Shown here one piece after another: positions 53,386-62,245 of a stretch of 64,000 nt of DNA. The stretch comes from Bacteroidota bacterium (GTDB lineage: Bacteria > Bacteroidota > Bacteroidia > Chitinophagales > Chitinophagaceae). Both the position numbers and the translations under genes were made by a program. The DNA lies in contig JAFDXX010000012.1 in assembly GCA_018267705.1 (NCBI GenBank), positions 62,001 through 126,000 of the forward strand, written 5' to 3'. Position 1 is the first letter of the stretch. Each line of letters begins with the position of its first letter. Under the pieces are notes generated by a model, which had not been told where the DNA came from, made no database searches, and saw nothing but the letters and a program-made list of their open reading frames with translations.

Positions 53386-54687
53386 TTATTTTTTCATTCT
53401 TGGGGCTAAGTCTATTACACAACGGAAGCCTATATAAGATTTCGCACTATCTTGATATTCAAACGCACGTGTACTTACTTGCAAAAAGTAGCCAATATCT
53501 TTCCAGCTTCCTCCTCTAATAACCTTACGTTTCATAAAAGGAGGGTCTGTAGCTTTTGCATCGTATCTTACATCGGGGCTCATATCACTCATAAAATTGT
53601 AAGCACTTTCATTAAAATAAGATCCTGTCCACTCTGCCACATTTCCGCTCATATTATATAAACCATAATCATTAGGCCAATAAGCATCGGCTCTTACAGT
53701 ATAGAAACCGCCATCTTCGGCATAATTGCCTCTGCCCGGTTTGAAGTTTGCCAATAAGCAGCCTTTTTTATTTCTTGCATAGTAATTACCCCAAGGAAAC
53801 ATAGAGTTTGTGCGTCCTCCGCGAGCTGCATATTCCCATTCAGCTTCGCTCGGTAAACGATAATCACTTTCAACGGCCATTTTGTTTTTTTCTAAATATG
53901 AATTTTGAATATGTGTTCTCCAATGGCAAAAAGCAACTGCTTGTTTCCAATTTATACCTACAACCGGATAATTACCGAATGATGGATGTGCAAAATATCT
54001 TTTAGTCATTGGTTCATTATATGAATAAGAAAAATCTCTCATCCAAACCAATGTATCAGGATAAATTTTTTGATTATATCTTTCAATAAATTTTGTACGG
54101 GCAACTCCTTCATTTTCTCTTTTTGCGGCTTCACTTAATTTAAAAGTTTCTACATGGTACACCAATTTATCAGGATCTATTTCTGCTTTACCATTTAATC
54201 TGTTATCGGGTGCTAATATTAGTTTGTTGCCTAATTTTTCTAAGTTGCTTGCATCGTATTTTATTGTTCTCGCTTTTACCCAATCTATTGCTATTGCAGA
54301 GTCTCCGTTTGATCCTCCGGCCGAAGATTTGTAATAGCCTAATTCTTTGGCTGCAATTGAATCTCTAACCCAATTGGTAAACTGGCGATAATCGTTATTT
54401 GTAATTTCTGTTGCATCCATCCAAAAACCGGGAATAGATACTTGCCTATTACGAGCTGTATAGTTGTAATTAATATCTTCATCACTAGGCCCCATATGAA
54501 AAGTGCCCGGCGGTATATATACCATGCCACGTGGCCTATTCATGCTTTTTTTGCCACCGGGTGCAACGCCATGTAATTGGCCATCACCCAAAGCATCTTT
54601 TCCGCTTCCGCCTTTTTTCTTAAAAAAACAAGAAGGAAATGTTATTGATATAACAGCTACTGCAGTAAAAACAAAAAAATTCTTCAT
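53386..54687 (-). CDS. gldK: Type IX secretion lipoprotein GldK (sulfatase-modifying-factor-like)
   Basis: A 433-residue outer-membrane lipoprotein (signal with Cys20 in TFPSCFFKKKG). It has the FGE-sulfatase fold, with GMVYIPPGTFHMGPSDED, DATEITNNDYRQFTNW, YRLPSEAEWEYAARGG and a final IGFRCVIDL. GldK forms the periplasmic ring with GldN. The catalytic Cys pair of true formylglycine-generating enzymes is not evident, as usual for GldK. It is the first gene of the operon and has a well-formed promoter upstream. Confidence 0.95.
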   Translation of the reverse strand: MKNFFVFTAVAVISITFPSCFFKKKGGSGKDALGDGQLHGVAPGGKKSMNRPRGMVYIPPGTFHMGPSDEDINYNYTARNRQVSIPGFWMDATEITNNDYRQFTNWVRDSIAAKELGYYKSSAGGSNGDSAIAIDWVKARTIKYDASNLEKLGNKLILAPDNRLNGKAEIDPDKLVYHVETFKLSEAAKRENEGVARTKFIERYNQKIYPDTLVWMRDFSYSYNEPMTKRYFAHPSFGNYPVVGINWKQAVAFCHWRTHIQNSYLEKNKMAVESDYRLPSEAEWEYAARGGRTNSMFPWGNYYARNKKGCLLANFKPGRGNYAEDGGFYTVRADAYWPNDYGLYNMSGNVAEWTGSYFNESAYNFMSDMSPDVRYDAKATDPPFMKRKVIRGGSWKDIGYFLQVSTRAFEYQDSAKSYIGFRCVIDLAPRMKK

Positions 54688-54711
54688 TCTATTTTAGTTA
54701 ACTAATATTGA

Positions 54712-54719
54712 CAAATATA
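54712..54719 (-). promoter_or_regulatory. Candidate promoter of the gldKLMN operon
   Basis: TATATTTG on the minus strand with a TTG exactly 22 bases upstream (in GTTGGC) fits TTG-N17-23-TAnnTTTG well. It lies 24 bases before the gldK ATG at 54687, giving a leader of about 15-18 bases. Confidence 0.6.
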
Positions 54720-54845
54720 GGAGTAAAATTAGCACAACAGCCAACTTCTGTCCTGTTTCTCAATTAAATTTATAGAGGGTAAATATATGCGATATTGATG
54801 ATTTTAAAACGATTCCTTATAGCGTTTATTATAAATGAAAGAGTA

Positions 54846-56930
54846 TTATTTAGCTAAAATAAGAGATTTGTTGTTACATAAATGTAAAAATGCTGAAAAA
54901 TTTTCTTCCGGAATATTACATGAATAGTTTTGACACAGAAAAAACTGGGTTTTAGTTTCCTCAATTCTATTATGCAATAGAGGAAATATTTCATCTGCCT
55001 TTTGAGAGGATGATTGAATAATTTTATTGGGAATATATAGTTGTAATACTTGCAAAAGATTTTGTTCTACATTTTTACCTGATATTACTATTTCATTTAA
55101 ACCCATTAATTCATTTTGGTACACTAAAGCCCAAATACCAAATGAGGTTGGGTAACGTATAATAGCATTGTGAAGCAATTGGAACATTGTTATTGATTGT
55201 TCTTTCCAACCACTAATATTAAAAATGATTGCTAAATATTGAAGGTTGAATGCCATAACAGCGTTTCCACTGGGCGTGGCACCATCATACACTTCTTTTT
55301 TTTGAACAATTATATCGCTTTGTGTTTTTTGTGTGAAGAAGAAAAGTGGGCTTTGCGTATCAGAAAAATTTTCTAATACAAATTCGGTAGCTTGTTTTGC
55401 CTTTTGTAAGTATTGATTATTGGATGAAATTTCTTGTAAGTGAATATATGCTTGTATTAGAAAAGCATAATCATCTAAAAAAGCAGAAATTTTTGCAATA
55501 CCATTTTTGTATGTGTGTTGCCAATTATTGTTTACATCAAATAATTTTTCTTCCAGAAAATTCATATTAGCAATTGCTAATGCTTTATATTTTTTATTAC
55601 CTAAAGCTGCATACGCTTTGCATAAAGCCGTACACATTAAAGCATTCCATCCTAATAAAATTTTATCATCCGTTAAAGGTCTTATTTTTTTATTGCGGTA
55701 GTTTAATAATATATGTTTGTTTGTTTTAAATTTATTTTTTAATGCTTCAACATCATTTATATTATTTTCATTGGCAAATAACTCAATATCTTGTTTAATA
55801 AATAAAATGTTTGTGTGTTCTTTTAAAGATGTTTCTTCATGCCAATTCCCATTTTCTGTTATTTGATAATATGCACAAAATAAAGAGGCATCTTCTTGTA
55901 GGATTAATTCGATTTCTTTTTTGCTCCATGTGTAAAACTTTCCTTCTACTCCTTCACTATCGGCATCAATAGCCGAATAAAATCCGTTTTCAACATCCAA
56001 CATTTCACGTTCAACAAAATCAATAGTTTGCTCAATTACTTCGGCATATTTTTTATTTTTAGTTATTTGATATGCTTCACATAAAACATTAATTAATAAA
56101 GCATTATCATATAACATTTTTTCAAAATGTGGCACAACCCATTGTGCATCGGTACTGTAGCGTGAAAAACCGCCGCCAATATGATCATAAATCCCGCCCA
56201 TTATCATTTTATCTATGCTTAATAATGCTTGCTGTAAAGCGGCTTCGTTCTTAAAAAAATAATACTGTCTTAATAAATATTGAATAGAAAATGTTTGTGG
56301 AAATTTTGGTGCTTTTCCAAATCCGCCTAAAACGGTATCTGCTTGTTTTAAAATATTTGAAGTAATTATTTCAAGATCATCTTTATTAAAAATTATTGTA
56401 TTATGATTTGCATTTGTATGAAATATATTAGCATTGAAAAGATGTTGTGTAAGGTTATCGGCTTGAGCAATTATTTCATGTTTTTTTTCTTTGAATGATT
56501 GGTGAATAGAGGTTATTAATTCTTTCCAGCTAATTCTGTTGTATGCATTATGTGGCGGGAAATAAGTGCCACCATAAAATGGTTTTGCATTGGGTGTTAA
56601 AAAAACATTTAAAGGCCATCCACCACTGCCACTAATGGCTTGTACTGCATCCATATAAATATGATCAAGATCGGGGCGTTCTTCTCTATCTACTTTAATA
56701 TTAATAAAAAATTCATTCATTAATGTTGCAATAGTTTCATCTTCAAAACTTTCTTTTTCCATAACATGGCACCAATGGCAAGCAGCATAGCCAATACTTA
56801 CCAAAATTGGTTTATCTTCTTTTTCTGCTTTTTCTAACGCTTCTTTACACCAAGGATACCAATTCACAGGATTATGTGCATGTTGCAGTAAATAGGGACT
56901 TGTTTCATTAATTAAATGATTCGTATGCAT
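54846..56930 (-). CDS. DUF255 thioredoxin-domain protein (YyaL/SPATA20 family)
   Basis: A 694-residue protein. An N-terminal thioredoxin-like domain has CHWC (51-54) in [17 protein letters not shown] and [19 protein letters not shown]. It is followed by a glycosidase-like six-hairpin toroid region (about 190-600), with [28 protein letters not shown]. The family is widespread but has no settled function; a redox or carbohydrate role has been proposed. It lies downstream of the HemD-like gene, separated by an intrinsic terminator. Confidence 0.88.
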   Translation of the reverse strand: MHTNHLINETSPYLLQHAHNPVNWYPWCKEALEKAEKEDKPILVSIGYAACHWCHVMEKESFEDETIATLMNEFFINIKVDREERPDLDHIYMDAVQAISGSGGWPLNVFLTPNAKPFYGGTYFPPHNAYNRISWKELITSIHQSFKEKKHEIIAQADNLTQHLFNANIFHTNANHNTIIFNKDDLEIITSNILKQADTVLGGFGKAPKFPQTFSIQYLLRQYYFFKNEAALQQALLSIDKMIMGGIYDHIGGGFSRYSTDAQWVVPHFEKMLYDNALLINVLCEAYQITKNKKYAEVIEQTIDFVEREMLDVENGFYSAIDADSEGVEGKFYTWSKKEIELILQEDASLFCAYYQITENGNWHEETSLKEHTNILFIKQDIELFANENNINDVEALKNKFKTNKHILLNYRNKKIRPLTDDKILLGWNALMCTALCKAYAALGNKKYKALAIANMNFLEEKLFDVNNNWQHTYKNGIAKISAFLDDYAFLIQAYIHLQEISSNNQYLQKAKQATEFVLENFSDTQSPLFFFTQKTQSDIIVQKKEVYDGATPSGNAVMAFNLQYLAIIFNISGWKEQSITMFQLLHNAIIRYPTSFGIWALVYQNELMGLNEIVISGKNVEQNLLQVLQLYIPNKIIQSSSQKADEIFPLLHNRIEETKTQFFLCQNYSCNIPEENFSAFLHLCNNKSLILAK

Positions 56931-56944
56931 ACGGCAAGTTAGTT

Positions 56945-56978
56945 AAAATATAAAGCCCCTCTTTTTAGAAGGGCTTTA
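56945..56978 (-). terminator. Intrinsic terminator after the HemD-like gene
   Basis: AAAGCCCTTCT pairs with AGAGGGGCTTT (11 bp with one wobble) around AAAA at 56952-56977, followed on the minus strand by ATATTTTAAC. It is 23 bases past the stop at 57000 and 15-48 bases before the next start, so it limits read-through into the DUF255 gene. Confidence 0.7.
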
Positions 56979-56999
56979 TAGGAATTATATACAATATAT

Positions 57000-57797
57000 T
57001 TATTTTGCTTTATTAGCTTCTGCAAAAAATTTATCTAATGCCGAAACCATACTTGGTGCTTGCGGTGCAGGTGCTTTTATGCTTAATGTTAAACCGGCAT
57101 CTTCGGCAGCTTTAATTGTATTACTGCCAAAAGCACTTAATAAAGTTTTATTTTGTTTGTATTTGGGATAATTATCGAATAAACTTTTTACTCCACTTGG
57201 TGTAAATAAACAAATAATATCAAATTTATTTGCGTCCATTATTGGTTTAATATCATTACTTATACTGCGGTACATGAACGCCAATTGAAACTCGCAATGA
57301 TTATTTTTTAGCCAGTTTACAATTTCATTATCTTGTTGGTTTTCACTACATACATAAAGAAATTTTTCGTTTTCTTTATGTTTATTAATTACATCGAACA
57401 TGCTTTTGTTAGAGCTATCTGCTCCGTAAAAAACTTTTCGTTTACGATATAAAATAAACTTTTGAAGATATAATGCTACTTGTTCTGTAATACAGAAGTA
57501 TTTAGTGTCTTGACCTACTGCCAATTTCATTTCTTCGCACATTCTAAAAAAATGATCAATGGCATTTCTACTTGTAAAAATTACTGCACTAAATGATACA
57601 ATATCAATTTTTTGACGGCGAAATTCTTTGGCTGCAATACCTTCTAATTTAATAAAAGGTAAAAAAATCAATTCAAGATTATACTTGCGTTGTAAATCAA
57701 AATACGGAGATTTTTCGTTCTCAGGTTTGGGCTGAGAAATAAGAATTTTCTTTTCCGCTTTAGTTATGCCAAACTGCTTGCTCTCTTTTTTTACCAT
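57000..57797 (-). CDS. Uroporphyrinogen-III synthase-like protein (HemD family)
   Basis: A 265-residue protein with the bi-lobed HemD fold: KKILISQPKPENEKSPYFDL near the N terminus, SFSAVIFTSRNAIDHFF (about 65-82), FLYVCSENQQDNEI, and ICLFTPSGVKSLFDNYP (about 195-212). HemD closes the tetrapyrrole ring to make uroporphyrinogen III. The sequence is divergent and has a C-terminal extension rich in Ala/Pro. In Bacteroidota this gene often stands beside DUF4271 near T9SS genes, so another role is conceivable. It lies 28 bp downstream of DUF4271. Confidence 0.75.
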   Translation of the reverse strand: MVKKESKQFGITKAEKKILISQPKPENEKSPYFDLQRKYNLELIFLPFIKLEGIAAKEFRRQKIDIVSFSAVIFTSRNAIDHFFRMCEEMKLAVGQDTKYFCITEQVALYLQKFILYRKRKVFYGADSSNKSMFDVINKHKENEKFLYVCSENQQDNEIVNWLKNNHCEFQLAFMYRSISNDIKPIMDANKFDIICLFTPSGVKSLFDNYPKYKQNKTLLSAFGSNTIKAAEDAGLTLSIKAPAPQAPSMVSALDKFFAEANKAK

Positions 57798-57824
57798 GCT
57801 GTTGTGTAAATAAATCGTTAGCTT

Positions 57825-58871
57825 TTAATGAGCACCTATGTAATTGAAAAGTAATTTATATATCAACAACAAAGGCATTATTTCAACGGCACAAAGGTAA
57901 AGAAAAAAATGAATAGCACTAATATTCAAATCTTTACGCATTGTACCAACGCTTGTAATGTAGCGGTACAGCAATAATATTCCTACAAGAATTAGTGAAC
58001 CTGTTATAATAATTTTTATGTAAGGCTCCGTTGATGAAAAAGCTAATATTAAAACAACCGGCAACAAAACTATCCCAATAATTTTATTTACTAAAAAAAC
58101 CAAAAACACATAAGTACCTGCAGTTTCTTTAGCATTAAAAAGCCAACCGGAGAAAAGAAGAAACAAATATTTTATTACATAAATAATAATCAATAAAATA
58201 AAGCAATCAAGTAAAAGCCACCAAAAACTTATACTTACTAATTGCATTTGCGTGGCAAGTAATGTTATATATAATGCCCCTACTGCAAAGAAAAAAGCAT
58301 TCATACTTAATGAAGCCACTTTATATTGCAGCAATTGCTCTCTTGTATGTTTTTGCCTAAATGATGTTTGAAAGAAAATACTAAAAATATTATTAAAGTA
58401 TTTTGGAAAAATGATTTTTATTAACGCAATAACAGAAACTATTGCAAGCAACAAATAAAATAATTCATCTAACTGTTGTGGCTGCCTAATACTAATAATT
58501 TGATAAATGGGTGGTTTATTAAAAGGTAGAAAAGGATGCGTAAATAAAGAAGCATAAGTAGAAGTATCTGTTGTGTTTTCTTTTATTGTAGTTGCTTTTT
58601 GTAAAGAATCTTTTCTAAGAGAATCTGCAACTAATTTAGATAAAGAATCTTTTATAACGGCAGAATCAACTTTACTTTTTAAACTGTCTGTTTTGGGGCT
58701 AACAGTATCTTTTACCTTTACTATTGGTTTTGTTATTGAATCTGCATTTGTTTTTGCAACCGTTTGTTTAGGTTTAGAAAATTCACTACCGCTATCTGTT
58801 TGGGCAAACAAAACCGTTACTGCCAAATGCAGCATCATAACCATTAAAAATATGTGTTTACACAACTTCAC
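57825..58871 (-). CDS. DUF4271 membrane protein
   Basis: A 348-residue protein with a signal-like N-terminal helix (about 1-23) and a polar low-complexity stretch (25-105) rich in Lys/Asp/Ser. About seven membrane helices follow between 130 and 345 (for example LLLAIVSVIALIKIIF, FILLIIIYVIKYLFLLF). It matches the DUF4271 pattern found in Bacteroidota and has no known activity. It heads a two-gene unit with the HemD-like gene, which may link it to haem or to the nearby secretion genes. Confidence 0.8.
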   Translation of the reverse strand: MKLCKHIFLMVMMLHLAVTVLFAQTDSGSEFSKPKQTVAKTNADSITKPIVKVKDTVSPKTDSLKSKVDSAVIKDSLSKLVADSLRKDSLQKATTIKENTTDTSTYASLFTHPFLPFNKPPIYQIISIRQPQQLDELFYLLLAIVSVIALIKIIFPKYFNNIFSIFFQTSFRQKHTREQLLQYKVASLSMNAFFFAVGALYITLLATQMQLVSISFWWLLLDCFILLIIIYVIKYLFLLFSGWLFNAKETAGTYVFLVFLVNKIIGIVLLPVVLILAFSSTEPYIKIIITGSLILVGILLLYRYITSVGTMRKDLNISAIHFFLYLCAVEIMPLLLIYKLLFNYIGAH

Positions 58872-59017
58872 TTAAACAAAAATAAATGCTGGTGCAATTG
58901 GTTTTTAAAATAGAGGCATTTTTATATTTATTATACAAATGAATTGCAAAGAATTTTATTTGCAACAAAAAATTGAAAAACATATAAGTTTAACTTGGCT
59001 GAAAAAACTGAAACTCC

Positions 59018-59025
59018 TATTTTCG
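59018..59025 (+). promoter_or_regulatory. Candidate promoter of rpsP
   Basis: TATTTTCG with a TTG at 58995-58997, 20 bases upstream, fits TTG-N17-23-TAnnTTTG apart from C for the third T of the box. The predicted leader is about 49 bases, long enough for the regulation common in ribosomal protein mRNAs, though no fold was recognised. Confidence 0.5.
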
Positions 59026-59080
59026 CAGTCCAAATTTTTTTGAAACCCTATTTATTAACGCCTATAAATGTCTATTTAAC

Positions 59081-59524
59081 ATGGCAGTAAAAATGAGATT
59101 ACAACGTCACGGCAGCAAAAAAAGACCATTTTACTTTATTGTAGTGGCAGATGCACGTGCACCAAGAGATGGTAAGTTTATCCAAAAAATCGGTACTTAC
59201 AATCCTTTAACCGTTCCCGCAACAATTCAATTAGATCGTCAGAAAGCTTTAGATTGGCTTCATAAAGGAGCACAACCTACTGATACTGTACGCCGCATTC
59301 TTTCTTTTAAAGGAGTGCTTTTCTTAAAACATTTATTGCGTGGAGTGAAATTAGGTTTGTTTGACGATGCAACGGCAATGACTAAATTTCAAGAATGGCA
59401 TACAGAGCATGAGAAAAACATTCAACGCCGCAGTAGTGAACACCGCCAAACTCAGAGAGCACGCCGCACACAACCTGTTGTAAAACAAGTTGATAGTGCT
59501 GCAGGTGAACAAACTGAAGCGTAG
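59081..59524 (+). CDS. rpsP: 30S ribosomal protein S16
   Basis: A 147-residue ribosomal protein; the S16 core is residues 1-80 ([31 protein letters not shown] and IGTYNPL). The last 60 residues are a charged tail rich in Arg, Gln and Glu, longer than in E. coli (82 residues) but usual in Bacteroidota. rimM follows 75 bp downstream, as in many bacteria, with a terminator between them. Confidence 0.96.
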   Translation: MAVKMRLQRHGSKKRPFYFIVVADARAPRDGKFIQKIGTYNPLTVPATIQLDRQKALDWLHKGAQPTDTVRRILSFKGVLFLKHLLRGVKLGLFDDATAMTKFQEWHTEHEKNIQRRSSEHRQTQRARRTQPVVKQVDSAAGEQTEA

Positions 59525-59547
59525 TTGCAAGCCAACCACAAAAAATT

Positions 59548-59580
59548 AAAAGTCCTTTATTTGTGAAGGACTTTTTTTAT
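59548..59580 (+). terminator. Intrinsic terminator between rpsP and rimM
   Basis: AGTCCTT (59551-59557) and AAGGACT (59666 minus 100, i.e. 59566-59572) pair around eight bases, preceded by AAA and followed by TTTTTTTATTTT. It would end most rpsP transcripts, so rimM may be expressed at a lower level. Confidence 0.8.
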
Positions 59581-59599
59581 TTTCTGAAAGTTATAAATT

Positions 59600-60118
59600 A
59601 TGTCAGAACACATTCACATAGGAAAAATAGCAGCCACATTTGGTGTAAAAGGAGAACTTATTTTATTACATGTATTAGGCAAAAAAACAACTTTTAAAAA
59701 AGGAGATGTTTTGTTTATTGAATTTACCAAAAATACCCCCTTACCTTTTTTTGTTGAAGCAAGTAAAGCAAGAACTACAGAAGAAAGTTTGGTATTATTT
59801 GAAAACATAACTACCAAAGAAGAAGCACATAAATTTATTGGAAAAAAAGTATGGATACCCGAAACCAATTTTAAAAAATTAGCCGCCAAGCAATCTGCTA
59901 TTTCTTTATTGGGAATGATGATTGTAGATAACGGCAAACCCTTATCGGTTATTGAAGAAATTATAGAACAACCACACCAATTATTGGTTAAAATAACATT
60001 ACAAAGCAAAGAAGTATTAATTCCATTGCATGAAGAAACTATTATAAAAACCGATAAAAAAAATAATCAATTACACGTAATACTTCCCGATGGTTTGTTA
60101 GATGTGTATTTAAGTTAA
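59600..60118 (+). CDS. rimM: 16S rRNA processing protein RimM
   Basis: A 172-residue factor that helps assemble the 30S head and binds S19. The N-terminal beta barrel carries HIGKIAATFGVKGELIL (residues 5-21). The C-terminal PRC-barrel has LLGMMIVDNGKPLSVIEEI and ends ILPDGLLDVYLS. Length matches the family. It ends 20 bp from the converging PTPS gene. Confidence 0.95.
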   Translation: MSEHIHIGKIAATFGVKGELILLHVLGKKTTFKKGDVLFIEFTKNTPLPFFVEASKARTTEESLVLFENITTKEEAHKFIGKKVWIPETNFKKLAAKQSAISLLGMMIVDNGKPLSVIEEIIEQPHQLLVKITLQSKEVLIPLHEETIIKTDKKNNQLHVILPDGLLDVYLS

Positions 60119-60138
60119 ACAGAAAATATTTGTTTAAT

Positions 60139-60549
60139 TTATTCTCCAAAATATTCAACATAAATTCTTGCCGTTTCGTATAATTTAATACAATGCAATG
60201 TTACATTTTTTGGTAAATGCGGTTCAATTTCTTGCCAAATAGCCATTGCTAAATTTTCAGTACTACACATTTTTCCTTTCATAAAATCAACATCTAAATT
60301 CAAATTTTTATGATCTAATTTATCTACCGCATATTCTTTAATAATTTTACTAAAAACTTTTACATCCATTATAAAACCCGTATTCACATCGGGTTCGCCT
60401 TTAATAGTTACATATAAATCGTAATTATGACCATGCCAATTTTCATTCGCACAAGCACCAAACATCATTTCATTTTTTTCTATACTCCATGCAGCATTAT
60501 ATAGTTTGTGTGCTGCATTAAAATGTTCTTTCCTTGTTAAATAAACCAT
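60139..60549 (-). CDS. 6-pyruvoyl-tetrahydropterin synthase / QueD family protein
   Basis: A 136-residue enzyme of the COG0720 family. Zinc ligands are His14 (FNAAHKL), His39 and His41 (WHGHNYD). The catalytic Cys33 is spaced C-x5-HGH (CANENWHGH), and His80 (LDHKNLN) and Glu125 (YETARIY) complete the site. As I recall the subfamily rules, bacterial QueD enzymes usually have C-x3-HGH, while the C-x5-HGH spacing is that of biopterin-type PTPS (mammalian type). So this may make 6-pyruvoyltetrahydropterin rather than, or as well as, carboxytetrahydropterin. queE is in the same window but not adjacent. A TACTTTTG box lies 19 bases upstream. Confidence 0.85.
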   Translation of the reverse strand: MVYLTRKEHFNAAHKLYNAAWSIEKNEMMFGACANENWHGHNYDLYVTIKGEPDVNTGFIMDVKVFSKIIKEYAVDKLDHKNLNLDVDFMKGKMCSTENLAMAIWQEIEPHLPKNVTLHCIKLYETARIYVEYFGE

Positions 60550-60567
60550 TGTTCAAAAAAATTTATA

Positions 60568-60575
60568 CAAAAGTA
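60568..60575 (-). promoter_or_regulatory. Candidate -7 box for the PTPS-family gene
   Basis: TACTTTTG on the minus strand, 18 bases before the ATG at 60549; a full match to TAnnTTTG. The -33 region is a T-run without a clear TTG at the right spacing. Confidence 0.45.
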
Positions 60576-60630
60576 AAAGCAAAAAAATTGTTGTTATATT
60601 TTATTCGAAAACCCGACCTTCATACCGCAA

Positions 60631-61299
60631 ATGAAAATAATTATTACAGCCGCAACCACAGGTGAATGGATGCCTACTTTTTTAGACATTAATGTTTTAT
60701 ACACACAAGAAAGTAGCCGTATGAAAGTAATCTTTCATCAATGCGGTGTAGGCATGTTGGCTACTGCTGTTTCATTAATGCGTTTAATTACAGATGAAAA
60801 ACCCGATTTAATTATACAAGCCGGCATTGCAGGTACATTAAACAACAAAATACCTTTAGCAACAACTCTTGTTGTTAAAGAAGAAACCATTGCAGATTTA
60901 GGTGTTGAAGAAGAGGGTAAATGGAAAGATATTTTTGATTTGAAATTAGAAAAAACAAATTATCATCCTTTTGAAAAAAAGAAATTACCCAACCAATGGT
61001 TAAAGAAATATAATTTATTAAACCTACCTGAAGTAAATGCAATAACTGTTAATGAAATAAGCACCAACAAGAAAAGAATAGAACAATTTAAAAAAAAATA
61101 TAACCCTGCAATTGAAAGCATGGAAGGTGCAGCATTGCATTTTGTTTGCAGAGAAATGAATGTACCGTTTATTCAAATAAGAAGTATTAGCAATTATGTT
61201 GGAGAGCGAGATAAAACCAAATGGAAATTAAAAGCAAGCATAGAAAATTTAAACAAAACATTATTGCTAATGATTGATAAATTATATAAACTGAAATAA
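60631..61299 (+). CDS. mqnB: Futalosine hydrolase
   Basis: A 222-residue nucleoside-phosphorylase-fold hydrolase of the futalosine route to menaquinone. It removes adenine or hypoxanthine from (aminodeoxy)futalosine. The N-terminal VGMLATAVSLMRLI, IIQAGIAGTLN, the substrate loop PAIESMEGAALHFVCRE and IRSISNYVGERDKTKW are visible, with the SMEGAA core carrying the ribose-binding Glu. mqnD lies 55 bp downstream, so the pair is an operon. The other mqn genes are not in the window. Confidence 0.92.
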   Translation: MKIIITAATTGEWMPTFLDINVLYTQESSRMKVIFHQCGVGMLATAVSLMRLITDEKPDLIIQAGIAGTLNNKIPLATTLVVKEETIADLGVEEEGKWKDIFDLKLEKTNYHPFEKKKLPNQWLKKYNLLNLPEVNAITVNEISTNKKRIEQFKKKYNPAIESMEGAALHFVCREMNVPFIQIRSISNYVGERDKTKWKLKASIENLNKTLLLMIDKLYKLK

Positions 61300-61354
61300 A
61301 AAATGAAGCAATAAATAATCAATAGAAATAACAACCAACACTAAGTATTTATAC

Positions 61355-62200
61355 ATGAAATATACACTCGGTTTTTCCCCTTGCCCTAACGATACTTTTA
61401 TTTTTGATGCATTAGCAAATAAAAAAATTGATACACAAGGAATTGATTTTGATATTGTATTAGAAGACGTTCAAACCCTTAACCAATGGGCATTACAAGA
61501 AAAATTAGATTTTTCAAAAATAAGCTATGGTGTATTGCCGCTTATTACCCACAATTATGTTTTACTAAATAGTGGCGGTGCTTTAGGCAAAGGTGTTGGG
61601 CCTCTGTTAATTACAAAATCAATAAATAATGCACAGTGGATAATAGACAATAAAACAGTTGCTATTCCCGGAGAAAACACTACAGCACATCTGCTTTTTT
61701 CTTTAGCCTACCCTACGGCAAAAAATAAAAAATTCTTACTCTTCAACCAAATAGAAAATGCTGTATTAAATGGAGAAGTTGATTGTGGTGTAATTATTCA
61801 CGAAAACAGATTTACTTATCAAAACAAAGGGTTACATAAAATAATTGACTTAGGTGAATACTGGGAACAAACAACTCAGCTTCCTATCCCGTTAGGAGGC
61901 ATTGTTGCACATAAAAAAATAAACAACACAATAAGCAAACAGGTTGATGCATTAATTAAACAAAGCGTTGAATATGCATTTGCCAATCATTACCAACAAT
62001 TAACCAACTATGTAAAACAACATTCACAAGAAATGAGTGAAGTCGTAATGCAACAGCATATTAATTTGTACGTAAACAAATACTCTATTAATTTAGATAA
62101 AGAAGGGGAAAAAGCAGTTTTAAAATTGATAGACGTTTTTAATAAAACAAATTCAATTACCAACACAGCACACAATTGTTTTTTACACAATCAAAATTAA
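61355..62200 (+). CDS. mqnD: 1,4-dihydroxy-6-naphthoate synthase
   Basis: A 281-residue enzyme of the MqnD family that converts cyclic dehypoxanthinyl futalosine to 1,4-dihydroxy-6-naphthoate, a late step of menaquinone synthesis. It has the periplasmic-binding-like fold: LGFSPCPNDTFIFDAL (5-20), KISYGVLPLI, LNSGGALGKGVGPLL, AIPGENTTAHLLFSLA, GVIIHENRFTY and PIPLGGIVAHK are the family motifs. It is complete and follows mqnB. Confidence 0.94.
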   Translation: MKYTLGFSPCPNDTFIFDALANKKIDTQGIDFDIVLEDVQTLNQWALQEKLDFSKISYGVLPLITHNYVLLNSGGALGKGVGPLLITKSINNAQWIIDNKTVAIPGENTTAHLLFSLAYPTAKNKKFLLFNQIENAVLNGEVDCGVIIHENRFTYQNKGLHKIIDLGEYWEQTTQLPIPLGGIVAHKKINNTISKQVDALIKQSVEYAFANHYQQLTNYVKQHSQEMSEVVMQQHINLYVNKYSINLDKEGEKAVLKLIDVFNKTNSITNTAHNCFLHNQN

Positions 62201-62245
62201 ACCAGTGCTTTATTTTATAACTTTATTTTTTTAAAACATATTGGC

